Source of the DNA: Auanema rhodensis
Taxonomy: Eukaryota > Nematoda > Chromadorea > Rhabditida > Rhabditidae
Assembly (NCBI GenBank): GCA_964057225.1
Contig: OZ059894.1
Coordinates: 24,272,476 to 24,336,475 of the forward strand
Length of the DNA: 64,000 nt
Reading direction: 5' to 3'
The notes beneath the pieces are model-generated. The model was not told the DNA's origin, did not search any database, and saw nothing but the letters and a program-made list of their open reading frames with translations. Below, in pieces: positions 36,782-49,981 of the stretch; the first letter of the stretch is position 1, and every line of letters starts with the position of its first letter. The translations under genes and the position numbers were made by a program.

Positions 36782-39700
36782 TTTGAAATTTACGTGAACT
36801 TTAATTTATGCTAATTAAATGTACACGTGATGGGCACTTGGTATGTAACTCGCTTCACGTGAAAGATAAAGAGATGCGGTTTTCAAAATTAGATTCCCCA
36901 TGTCCATATTAGTCTAAAAACAAATTTTTATTGATATTGGTGCATGGTAACCATGACTTTGAAATTTACGTGAACTTTAATTTATGCTAATTAAATGTAC
37001 ACGTGATGTGCACTTGGTATGTAACTCGCTTCACGTGAAAGATAAAGAGATGCGGTTTTCAAAATTAGATTCCCCATGTCCATTTTAGTCTAAAAACAAA
37101 TTTTTATCGATATTGGTTCATGGTAACCATGACTTTGAAATTTACGTGAACTTTAATTTATGCTAATTAAATGTACACGTGATGTGCACTTGGTATGTAA
37201 CTCGCTTCACGTGAAAGATGAAGAGATGCGGTTTTCAAAATTAGATTCCCCATGTCCATATTAGTCTAAAAACAAATTTTTATTGATATTGGTTCATGGT
37301 AACCATGACTTTGAAATTTACGTGAACTTCAATTTATGCTAATTAAATGTACACGTGATGTGCACTTGGTATGTAACTCGCTTCACGTGAAAGATGAAGA
37401 GATGCGGTTTTCAAAATTAGATTCCCTATGTCCATATTAGTCTAAAAACAAATTTTTATTGATATTGGTTCATGGTAACCATGACTTTGAAATTTACGTG
37501 AACTTTAATTTATGCTAATTAAATGTACACGTGATGGGCACTTGGTATGTAACTCGCTTCACGTGAAAGATAAAGAGATGCGGTTTTCAAAATTAGATTC
37601 CCCATGTCCATATTAGTCTAAAAACAAATTTTTATTGATATTGGTGCATGGTAACCATGACTTTGAAATTTACGTGAACTTTAATTTATGCTAATTAAAT
37701 GTACACGTGATGTGCACTTGGTATGTAACTCGCTTCACGTGAAAGATAAAGAGATGCGGTTTTCAAAATTAGATTCCCCATGTCCATTTTAGTCTAAAAA
37801 CAAATTTTTATCGATATTGGTTCATGGTAACCATGACTTTGAAATTTACGTGAACTTTAATTTATGCTAATTAAATGTACACGTGATGTGCACTTGGTAT
37901 GTAACTCGCTTCACGTGAAAGATGAAGAGATGCGGTTTTCAAAATTAGATTCCCCATGTCCATATTAGTCTAAAAACAAATTTTTATTGATATTGGTTCA
38001 TGGTAACCATGACTTTGAAATTTACGTGAACTTTAATTTATGCTAATTAAATGTACACGTGATGTGCACTTGGTATGTAACTCGCTTCACGTGAAAGATA
38101 AAGAGATGCGGTTTTCAAAATTAGATTCCCCATGTCCATATTAGTCTAAAAACAAATTTTTATTGATATTGGTGCATGGTAACCATGACTTTGAAATTTA
38201 CGTGAACTTTAATTTATGCTAATTAAATGTACACGTGATGTGCCCTCGGTATGTAACTCGCTTCACGTGAAAGATAAAGAGATGCGGTTTTCAAAATTAG
38301 ATTCCCCATGTCCATATTAGTTTAAAAACAAATTTTTATTGATATTGGTGCATGGTAACCATGACTTTGAAATTTACGTGAACTTCAATTTATGCTAATT
38401 AAATGTACACGTGATGTGCACTTGGTATGTAACTCGCTTCACGTGAAAGATGAAGAGATGCGGTTTTCAAAATTAGATTCCCTATGTCCATATTAGTCTA
38501 AAAACAAATTTTTATTGATATTGGTTCATGGTAACCATGACTTTGAAATTTACGTGAACTTTAATTTATGCTAATTAAATGTACACGTGATGTGCACTTG
38601 GTATGTAACTCGCTTCACGTGAAAGATAAAGAGATGCGGTTTTCAAAATTAGATTCCCCATGTCCATATTAGTCTAAAAACAAATTTTTATTGATATTGG
38701 TTCATGGTAACCATGACTTTGAAATTTACGTGAACTTCAATTTATGCTAATTAAATGTACACGTGATGTGCACTTGGTATGTAACTCGCTTCACGTGAAA
38801 GATAAAAAGATGCGGTTTTCAAAATTAGATTCCCCATGTCCATATTAGTCTAAAAACAAATTTTTATTGATATTGGTGCATGGTAACCATGACTTTGAAA
38901 TTTACGTGAACTTTAATTTATGCTAATTAAATGTACACGTGATGTGCACTTGGTATGTAACTCGCTTCACGTGAAAGATAAAGAGATGCGGTTTTCAAAA
39001 TTAGATTCCCCATGTCCATATTAGTCTAAAAACAAATTTTTATTGATATTGGTTCATGGTAACCATGACTTTGAAATTTACGTGAACTTTAATTTATGCT
39101 AATTAAATGTACACGTGATGTGCACTTGGTATGTAACTCGCTTCACGTGAAAGATAAAGAGATGCGGTTTTCAAAATTAGATTCCCCATGTCCATATTAG
39201 TCTAAAAACAAATTTTTATTGATATTGGTTCATGGTAACCATGACTTTGAAATTTACGTGAACTTTAATTTATGCTAATTAAATGTACACGTGATGTGCA
39301 CTTGGTATGTAACTCGCTTCACGTGAAAGATAAAGAGATGCGGTTTTCAAAATTAGATTCCCCATGTCCATATTAGTCTAAAAACAAATTTTTATTGATA
39401 TTGGTGCATGGTAACCATGACTTTGAAATTTACGTGAACTTTAATTTATGCTAATTAAATGTACACGTGATGTGCCCTTGGTATGTAACTCGCTTCACGT
39501 GAAAGATAAAGAGATGCGGTTTTCAAAATTAGATTCCCCATGTCCATATTAGTCTAAAAACAAATTTTTATTGATATTGGTGCATGGTAACCATGACTTT
39601 GAAATTTACGTGAACTTTAATTTATGCTAATTAAATGTACACGTGATGTGCACTTGGTATGTAACTCGCTTCACGTGAAAGATAAAGAGATGCGGTTTTC

Positions 39701-41885
39701 AAAATTAGATTCCCCATGTCCATATTAGTCTAAAAACAAATTTTTATTGATATTGGTGCATGGTAACCATGACTTTGAAATTTACGTGAACTTTAATTTA
39801 TGCTAATTAAATGTACACGTGATGTGCACTTGGTATGTAACTCGCTTCACGTGAAAGATAAAGAGATGCGGTTTTCAAAATTAAATTTCCCATGTCCATA
39901 TTAGTCTAAAAACAAATTTTTATTGATATTGGTGCATGGTAACCATGACTTTGAAATTTACGTGAACTTTAATTTATGCTAATTAAATGTACACGTGATG
40001 TGCACTTGGTATGTAACTCGCTTCACGTGAAAGATAAAGAGATGCGGTTTTCAAAATTAGATTCCCCATGTCCATATTAGTCTAAAAACAAATTTTTATT
40101 GATATTGGTTCATGGTAACCATGACTTTGAAATTTACGTGAACTTTAATTTATGCTAATTAAATGTACACGTGATGTGCACTTGGTATGTAACTCGCTTC
40201 ACGTGAAAGATAAAGAGATGCGGTTTTCAAAATTAGATTCCCCCTGTCCATATTAGTCTAAAAACAAATTTTTATTGATATTGGTTCATGGTAACCATGA
40301 CTTTGAAATTTACGTGAACTTTAATTTATGCTAATTAAATGTACACGTGATGTGCACTTGGTATGTAACTCGCTTCACGTGAAAGATAAAGAGATGCGGT
40401 TTTCAAAATTAGATTCCTCATGTCCATATTAGTCTAAAAACAAATTTTTATTGATATTGGTTCATGGTAACCATGACTTTGAAATTTACGTGAACTTCAA
40501 TTTATGCTAATTAAATGTACAAGTGATGTGCACTTGGTATGTAACTCGCTTCACGTGAAAGATGAAGAGATGCGGTTTTCAAAATTAGATTTCCTATGTC
40601 CATATTAGTCTAAAAACAAATTTTTATTGATATTGGTTCATGGTAACCATGACTTTGAAATTTACGTGAACTTTAATTTATGCTAATTAAATGTACACGT
40701 GATGTGCACTTGGTATGTAACTCGCTTCACGTGAAAGATGAAGAGATGCGGTTTTCAAAATTAGATTCCCTATGTCCATATTAGTCTAAAAACAAATTTT
40801 TATTGATATTGGTTCATGGTAACCATGACTTTGAAATTTACGTGAACTTTAATTTATGCTAATTAAATGTACACGTGATGGGCACTTGGTATGTAACTCG
40901 CTTCACGTGAAAGATAAAGAGATGCGGTTTTCAAAATTACATTCCCCATGTCCATATTAGTCTAAAAACAAATTTTTATTGATATTGGTGCATGGTAACC
41001 ATGACTTTGAAATTTACGTGAACTTTAATTTATGCTAATTAAATGTACACGTGATGTGCACTTGGTATGTAACTCGCTTCACGTGAAAGATAAAGAGATG
41101 CGGTTTTCAAAATTACATTCCCCATGTCCATATTAGTCTAAAAACAAATTTTTATCGATATTGGTTCATGGTAACCATGACTTTGAAATTTACGTGAACT
41201 TTAATTTATGCTAATTAAATGTACACGTGATGTGCACTTGGTATGTAACTCGCTTCACGTGAAAGATGAAGAGATGCGGTTTTCAAAATTAGATTCCCCA
41301 TGTCCATATTAGTCTAAAAACAAATTTTTATTGATATTGGTGCATGGTAACCATGACTTTGAAATTTACGTGAACTTTAATTTATGCTAATTAAATGTAC
41401 ACGTGATGTGCACTTGGTATGTAACTCGCTTCACGTGAAAGATAAAGAGATGCGGTTTTCAAAATTACATTCCCCATGTCCATATTAGTCTAAAAACAAA
41501 TTTTTATCGATATTGGTTCATGGTAACCATGACTTTGAAATTTACGTGAACTTTAATTTATGCTAATTAAATGTACACGTGATGTGCACTTGGTATGTAA
41601 CTCGCTTCACGTGAAAGATGAAGAGATGCGGTTTTCAAAATTAGATTCCCCATGTCCATATTAGTCTAAAAACAAATTTTTATTGATATTGGTTCATGGT
41701 AACCATGACTTTGAAATTTACGTGAACTTTAATTTATGCTAATTAAATGTACACGTGATGTGCACTTGGTATGTAACTCGCTTCACGTGAAAGATAAAGA
41801 GATGCGTTTTTCAAAATTAGATTCCCCATGTCCATATTAGTCTAAAAACAAATTTTTATTGATATTGGTTCATGGTAACCATGAC
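36782..41885 (+). repeat. 29-monomer HOR, copy 2 (5104 bp)
   Basis: Tandem partner of 31678-36781. I found one clear internal difference: 'ATTACATTCC' at 40939, where copy 1 has ATTAGATTCC at 35835. The C form already exists two positions further along in both copies, so conversion from a neighbour is more likely than a new mutation. A third partial copy begins at 42062 (G52, then ATCGAT at 42388) but diverges by monomer 242. Confidence 0.9.
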
Positions 41886-43821
41886 TTTGAAATTTACGTG
41901 AACTTCAATTTATGCTAATTAAATGTACACGTGATGTGCACTTGGTATGTAACTCGCTTCACGTGAAAGATGAAGAGATGCGGTTTTCAAAATTAGATTC
42001 CCTATGTCCATATTAGTCTAAAAACAAATTTTTATTGATATTGGTTCATGGTAACCATGACTTTGAAATTTACGTGAACTTTAATTTATGCTAATTAAAT
42101 GTACACGTGATGGGCACTTGGTATGTAACTCGCTTCACGTGAAAGATAAAGAGATGCGGTTTTCAAAATTAGATTCCCCATGTCCATATTAGTCTAAAAA
42201 CAAATTTTTATTGATATTGGTGCATGGTAACCATGACTTTGAAATTTACGTGAACTTTAATTTATGCTAATTAAATGTACACGTGATGTGCACTTGGTAT
42301 GTAACTCGCTTCACGTGAAAGATAAAGAGATGCGGTTTTCAAAATTAGATTCCCCATGTCCATATTAGTCTAAAAACAAATTTTTATCGATATTGGTTCA
42401 TGGTAACCATGACTTTGAAATTTACGTGAACTTTAATTTATGCTAATTAAATGTACACGTGATGTGCACTTGGTATGTAACTCGCTTCACGTGAAAGATA
42501 AAGAGATGCGGTTTTCAAAATTAGATTCCCCATGTCCATATTAGTCTAAAAACAAATTTTTATTGATATTGGTGCATGGTAACCATGACTTTGAAATTTA
42601 CGTGAACTTTAATTTATGCTAATTAAATGTACACGTGATGTGCACTTGGTATGTAACTCGCTTCACGTGAAAGATAAAGAGATGCGGTTTTCAAAATTAG
42701 ATTCCCCATGTCCATATTAGTCTAAAAACAAATTTTTATTGATATTGGTTCATGGTAACCATGACTTTGAAATTTACGTGAACTTTAATTTATGCTAATT
42801 AAATGTACACGTGATGTGCACTTGGTATGTAACTCGCTTCACGTGAAAGATAAAGAGATGCGGTTTTCAAAATTAGATTCCCCATGTCCATATTAGTCTA
42901 AAAACAAATTTTTATTGATATTGCTTCATGGTAACCATGACTTTGAAATTTACGTGAACTTTAATTTATGCTAATTAAATGTACACGTGATGTGCACTTG
43001 GTATGTAACTCGCTTCACGTGAAAGATAAAGAGATGCGGTTTTCAAAATTAGATTCCCCATGTCCATATTAGTCTAAAAACAAATTTTTATTGATATTGG
43101 TGCATGGTAACCATGACTTTGAAATTTACGTGAACTTTAATTTATGCTAATTAAATGTACACGTGATGTGCACTTGGTATGTAACTCGCTTCACGTGAAA
43201 GATAAAGAGATGCGGTTTTCAAAATTAGATTCCCCATGTCCATATTAGTCTAAAAACAAATTTTTATTGATATTGGTGCATGGTAACCATGACTTTGAAA
43301 TTTACGTGAACTTTAATTTATGCTAATTAAATGTACACGTGATGTGCACTTGGTATGTAACTCGCTTCACGTGAAAGATAAAGAGATGCGGTTTTCAAAA
43401 TTAGATTCCCCATGTCCATATTAGTCTAAAAACAAATTTTTATTGATATTGGTTCATGGTAACCATGACTTTGAAATTTACGTGAACTTTAATTTATGCT
43501 AATTAAATGTACACGTGATGTGCACTTGGTATGTAACTCGCTTCACGTGAAAGATAAAGAGATGCGGTTTTCAAAATTAGATTCCCCATGTCCATATTAG
43601 TCTAAAAACAAATTTTTATTGATATTGGTTCATGGTAACCATGACTTTGAAATTTACGTGAACTTTAATTTATGCTAATTAAATGTACACGTGATGTGCC
43701 CTTGGTATGTAACTCGCTTCACGTGAAAGATAAAGAGATGCGGTTTTCAAAATTAGATTCCCCATGTCCATATTAGTCTAAAAACAAATTTTTATTGATA
43801 TTGGTGCATGGTAACCATGAC
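41886..43821 (+). repeat. Monomers 239-249, start of a third 29-mer copy, then plain monomers
   Basis: Monomers 239-241 (type A; G52 at 42113; ATCGAT at 42388) continue the 29-mer pattern, but 242 has A87/G161 where 212 has G87/T161. Monomers 242-248 are near-consensus type B with T161 or G161, apart from a private 'TTGCTTCATGG' near 42924. Monomer 249 carries 'GTGCCCTTGG'. Confidence 0.7.
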
Positions 43822-45933
43822 TTTGAAATTTACGTGAACTTTAATTTATGCTAATTAAATGTACACGTGATGTGCACTTGGTATGTAACTCGCTTCACGT
43901 GAAAGATAAAGAGATGCGGTTTTCAAAATTAGATTCCCCATGTCCATATTAGTCTAAAAACAAATTTTTATTGATATTGGTTCATGGTAACCATGACTTT
44001 GAAATTTACGTGAACTTTAATTTATGCTAATTAAATGTACACGTGATGTGCACTTGGTATGTAACTCGCTTCACGTGAAAGATAAAGAGATGCGGTTTTC
44101 AAAATTAGATTCCCCATGTCCATATTAGTCTAAAAACAAATTTTTATTGATATTGGTTCATGGTAACCATGACTTTGAAATTTACGTGAACTTCAATTTA
44201 TGCTAATTAAATGTACACGTGATGTGCACTTGGTATGTAACTCGCTTCACGTGAAAGATAAAGAGATGCGGTTTTCAAAATTAGATTCCCCATGTCCATA
44301 TCAGTCTAAAAACAAATTTTTATTGATATTGGTTCATGGTAACCATGACTTTGAAATTTACGTGAACTTTAATTTATGCTAATTAAATGTACACGTGATG
44401 TGCACTTGGTATGTAACTCGCTTCACGTGAAAGATAAAGAGATGCGGTTTTCAAAATTAGATTCCCCATGTCCATATTAGTCTAAAAACAAATTTTTATT
44501 GATATTGGTGCATGGTAACCATGACTTTGAAATTTACGTGAACTTTAATTTATGCTAATTAAATGTACACGTGATGTGCACTTGGTATGTAACTCGCTTC
44601 ACGTGAAAGATAAAGAGATGCGGTTTTCAAAATTAGATTCCCCATGTCCATATTAGTCTAAAAACAAATTTTTATTGATATTGGTTCATAGTAACCATGA
44701 CTTTGAAATTTACGTGAACTTCAATTTATGCTAATTAAATGTACACGTGATGTGCACTTGGTATGTAACTCGCTTCACGTGAAAGATGAAGAGATGCGGT
44801 TTTCAAAATTAGATTCCCTATGTCCATATTAGTCTAAAAACAAATTTTTATTGATATTGGTTCATGGTAACCATGACTTTGTAATTTACGTGAACTTTAA
44901 TTTATGCTAATTAAATGTACACGTGATGTGCACTTGGTATGTAACTCGCTTCACGTGAAAGATAAAGAGATGCGGTTTTCAAAATTAGATTGCCCATGTC
45001 CATATTAGTCTAAAAACAAATTTTTATTGATATTGGTGCATGGTAACCATGACTTTGAAATTTACGTGAACTTTAATTTATGCTAATTAAATGTACACGT
45101 GATGTGCCCTTGGTATGTAACTCGCTTCACGTGAAAGATAAAGAGATGCGGTTTTCAAAATTAGATTCCCCATGTCCATATTAGTCTAAAAACAAATTTT
45201 TATTGATATTGGTGCATGGTAACCATGACTTTGAAATTTACGTGAACTTTAATTTATGCTAATTAAATGTACACGTGATGTGCACTTGGTATGTAACTCG
45301 CTTCACGTGAAAGATAAAGAGATGCGGTTTTCAAAATTAGATTCCCCATGTCCATATTAGTCTAAAAACAAATTTTTATTGATATTGGTTCATGGTAACC
45401 ATGACTTTGAAATTTACGTGAACTTTAATTTATGCTAATTAAATGTACACGTGATGTGCACTTGGTATGTAACTCGCTTCACGTGAAAGATAAAGAGATG
45501 CGGTTTTCAAAATTAGATTCCCCATGTCCATATTAGTCTAAAAACAAATTTTTATTGATATTGGTGCATGGTAACCATGACTTTGAAATTTACGTGAACT
45601 TTAATTTATGCTAATTAAATGTACACGTGATGTGCACTTGGTATGTAACTCGCTTCACGTGAAAGATGAAGAGATGCGGTTTTCAAAATTAGATTCCCCA
45701 TGTCCATATTAGTCTAAAAACAAATTTTTATTGATATTGGTGCATGGTAACCATGACTTTGAAATTTACGTGAACTTTAATTTATGCTAATTAAATGTAC
45801 ACGTGATGTGCACTTGGTATGTAACTCGCTTCACGTGAAAGATAAAGAGATGCGGTTTTCAAAATTAAATTTCCCATGTCCATATTAGTCTAAAAACAAA
45901 TTTTTATTGATATTGGTGCATGGTAACCATGAC
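43822..45933 (+). repeat. 12-monomer block, copy 1 (partner at 49982-52093)
   Basis: Monomers 250-261 match 285-296 at 6160 bp (35 monomers). The order is B, B, C21/A87, B-G161, B, A, 'ATTGCCC', 'GCCCTTGG', B, B-G161, G161, 'AAATTTCCC'. Private changes here are 'TATCAGTC' near 44302, 'TTCATAGTAAC' near 44690, 'TTTGTAATTT' near 44882 and G87 at monomer 260. The first removes a stop codon and creates a spurious longer ORF. Confidence 0.8.
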
Positions 45934-48900
45934 TTTGAAATTTACGTGAACTTTAATTTATGCTAATTAAATGTACACGTGATGTGCACTTGGTATGTAA
46001 CTCGCTTCACGTGAAAGATGAAGAGATGCGGTTTTCAAAATTAGATTCCCTATGTCCATATTAGTCTAAAAACAAATTTTTATTGATATTGGTGCATGGT
46101 AACCATGACTTTGAAATTTACGTGAACTTTAATTTATGCTAATTAAATGTACACGTGATGTGCACTTGGTATGTAACTCGCTTCACGTGAAAGATAAAAA
46201 GATGCGGTTTTCAAAATTAAATTTCCCATGTCCATATTAGTCTAAAAAAAAATTTTTATTGATATTGGTGCATGGTAACCATGACTTTGAAATTTACGTG
46301 AACTTTAATTTATGCTAATTAAATGTACACGTGATGTGCACTTGGTATGTAACTCGCTTCACGTGAAAGATAAAAAGATGCGGTTTTCAAAATTAGATTC
46401 CCCATGTCCATATTAGTCTAAAAACAAATTTTTATTGATATTGGTGCATGGTAACCATGACTTTGAAATTTACGTGAACTTTAATTTATGCTAATTAAAT
46501 GTACACGTGATGTGCACTTGGTATGTAACTCGCTTCACGTGAAAGATAAAAAGATGCGGTTTTCAAAATTAAATTTCCCATGTCCATATTAGTCTAAAAA
46601 AAAATTTTTATTGATATTGGTGCATGGTAACCATGACTTTGAAATTTACGTGAACTTTAATTTATGCTAATTAAATGTACACGTGATGTGCACTTGGTAT
46701 GTAACTCGCTTCACGTGAAAGATAAAGAGATGCGGTTTTCAAATATAGATTCCCCATGTCCATATTAGTCTAAAAACAAATTTTTATTGATATTGGTTCA
46801 TGGTAACCATGACTTTGAAATTTACGTGAACTTTAATTTATGCTAATTAAATGTACACGTGATGGGCACTTGGTATGTAACTCGCTTCACGTGAAAGATA
46901 AAGAGATGCGGTTTTCAAAATTAGATTCCCCATGTCCATATTAGTCTAAAAACAAATTTTTATTGATATTGGTGCATGGTAACCATGACTTTGAAATTTA
47001 CGTGAACTTCAATTTATGCTAATTAAATGTACACGTGATGTGCACTTGGTATGTAACTCGCTTCACGTGAAAGATGAAGAGATGCGGTTTTCAAAATTAG
47101 ATTCCCTATGTCCATATTAGTCTAAAAACAAATTTTTATTGATATTGGTTCATGGTAACCATGACTTTGAAATTCACGTGAACTTTAATTTATGCTAATT
47201 AAATGTACACGTGATGTGCACTTGGTATGTAACTCGCTTCACGTGAAAGATAAAGAGATGCGGTTTTCAAAATTAGATTCCCCATGTCCATATTAGTCTA
47301 AAAACAAATTTCTATTGATATTGGTGCATGGTAACCATGACTTTGAAATTTACGTGAACTTTAATTTATGCTAATTAAATGTACACGTGATGTGCACTTG
47401 GTATGTAACTCGCTTCACGTGAAAGATAAAAAGATGCGGTTTTCAAAATTAGATTCCCCATGTCCATATTAGTTTAAAAACAAATTTTTATTGATATTGG
47501 TGCATGGTAACCATGACTTTGAAATTTAGGTGAACTTTAATTTATGCTAATTAAATGTACACGTGATGTGCACTTGGTATGTAACTCGCTTCACGTGAAA
47601 GATAAAGAGATGCGGTTTTCAAAATTAGATTCCCCATGTCCATATTAGTCTAAAAACAAATTTTTATTGATATTGGTTCATGGTAACCATGACTTTGAAA
47701 TTTACGTGAACTTCAATTTATGCTAATTAAATGTACACGTGATGTGCACTTGGTATGTAACTCGCTTCACGTGAAAGATGAAGAGATGCGGTTTTCAAAA
47801 TTAGATTCCCTATGTCCATATTAGTCTAAAAACAAATTTTTATTGATATTGGTTCATGGTAACCATGACTTTGAAATTTACGTGAACTTTAATTTATGCT
47901 AATTAAATGTACACGTGATGGGCACTTGGTATGTAACTCGCTTCACGTGAGAGATAAAGAGATGCGGTTTTCAAAATTAGATTCCCCATGTCCATATTAG
48001 TCTAAAAACAAATTTTTATTGATATTGGTGCATGGTAACCATGACTTTGAAATTTACGTGAACTTTAATTTATGCTAATTAAATGTACACGTGATGTGCA
48101 CTTGGTATGTAACTCGCTTCACGTGAAAGATAAAGAGATGCGGTTTTCAAAATTAGATTCCCCATGTCCATATTAGTCTAAAAACAAATTTTTATTGATA
48201 TTGGTGCATGGTAACCATGACTTTGAAATTTACGTGAACTTTAATTTATGCTAATTAAATGTACACGTGATGTGCACTTGGTATGTAACTCGCTTCACGT
48301 GAAAGATAAAGAGATGCGGTTTTCAAAATTAGATTCCCCATGTCCATATTAGTCTAAAAACAAATTTTTATTGATATTGGTTCATGGTAACCATGACTTT
48401 GAAATTTACGTGAACTTTAATTTATGCTAATTAAATGTACACGTGATGTGCACTTGGAATGTAACTCGCTTCACGTGAAAGATAAAGAGATGCGGTTTTC
48501 AAAATTAGATTCCCCATGTCCATATTAGTCTAAAAACAAATTTTTATTGATATTGGTGCATGGTAACCATGACTTTGAAATTTACGTGAACTTTAATTTA
48601 TGCTAATTAAATGTACACGTGATGTGCCCTCGGTATGTAACTCGCTTCACGTGAAAGATAAAGAGATGCGGTTTTCAAAATTAGATTCCCCATGTCCATA
48701 TTAGTCTAAAAACAAATTTTTATTGATATTGGTGCATGGTAACCATGACTTTGAAATTTACGTGAACTTTAATTTATGCTAATTAAATGTACACGTGATG
48801 TGCACTTGGTATGTAACTCGCTTCACGTGAAAGATAAAGAAATGCGGTTTTCAAAATTAGATTCCCCATGTCCATATTAGTCTAAAAACAAATTTTTATT

Positions 48901-49981
48901 GATATTGGTGCATGGTAACCATGACTTTGAAATTTACGTGAACTTTAATTCATGCTAATTAAATGTACACGTGATGTGCACTCGGTATGTAACTCGCTTC
49001 ACGTAAAAGATAAAGAGATGCGGTTTTCAAAATTAAATTTCCCATGTCCATATTAGTCTAAAAACAAATTTTTATTGATATTGGTGCATGGTAACCATGA
49101 CTTTGAAATTTACGTGAACTTTAATTTATGCTAATTAAATGTACACGTGATGTGCACTTGGTATGTAACTCGCTTCACGTGAAAGATAAAGAGATGCGGT
49201 TTTCAAAATTAGATTCCCCATGTCCATATTAGTCTAAAAACAAATTTTTATTGATATTGGTTCATGGTAACCATGACTTTGAAATTTACGTGAACTTTAA
49301 TTTATGCTAATTAAATGTACACGTGATGTGCACTTGGTATGTAACTCGCTTCACGTGAAAGATAAAGAGATGCGGTTTTCAAAATTAGATTCCCCCTGTC
49401 CATATTAGTCTAAAAACAAATTTTTATTGATATTGGTTCATGGTAACCATGACTTTGAAATTTACGTGAACTTTAATTTATGCTAATTAAATGTACACGT
49501 GATGTGCACTTGGTATGTAACTCGCTTCACGTGAAAGATAAAGAGATGCGGTTTTCAAAATTAGATTCCCCATGTCCATATTAGTCTAAAAACAAATTTT
49601 TATTGATATTGGTTCATGGTAACCATGACTTTGAAATTTACGTGAACTTTAATTTATGCTAATTAAATGTACACGTGATGTGCACTTGGTATGTAACTCG
49701 CTTCACGTGAAAGATAAAGAGATGCGGTTTTCAAAATTAGATTCCCCATGTCCATATTAGTCTAAAAACAAATTTTTATTGATATTGGTTCATGGTAACC
49801 ATGACTTTGAAATTTACGTGAACTTTAATTTATGCTAATTAAATGTACACGTGATGTGCACTTGGTATGTAACTCGCTTCACGTGAAAGATAAAGAGATG
49901 CGGTTTTCAAAATTAGATTCCCCCTGTCCATATTAGTCTAAAAACAAATTTTTATTGATATTGGTTCATGGTAACCATGAC
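45934..49981 (+). repeat. Monomers 262-284: poly-A variants, a G52 module and a CCTCGG cassette
   Basis: Monomers 263 and 265 share 'AAAAAG', 'AAATTTCCC' and C140A (an uninterrupted A run, near 46244 and 46596), two monomers apart. Monomer 266 has 'CAAATATAG' (46741), 267 G52, 269 'AATTCACGTG' and 'ATTTCTATT', 270 'TTAGTTTAAAA', and 271 a private 'TTTAGGTGAAC'. Monomer 273 has G52 and 'GTGAGAGAT', and 276 'TTGGAATG'. Monomers 277-282 repeat monomers 122-127, starting with the CCTCGG cassette at 48574. Parts of 265-269 recur at 62.5-63.5 kb. Confidence 0.75.

Noticed and set aside
44200-44382. 60-codon plus-strand ORF
   Set aside because: Every monomer has a 34-codon frame from ATG at p27 to TAG at p129-131. 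Here one substitution (TAG to CAG near 44302) lets the frame run on into the next monomer. There is no codon-use signal, no conserved product and no context for a gene.
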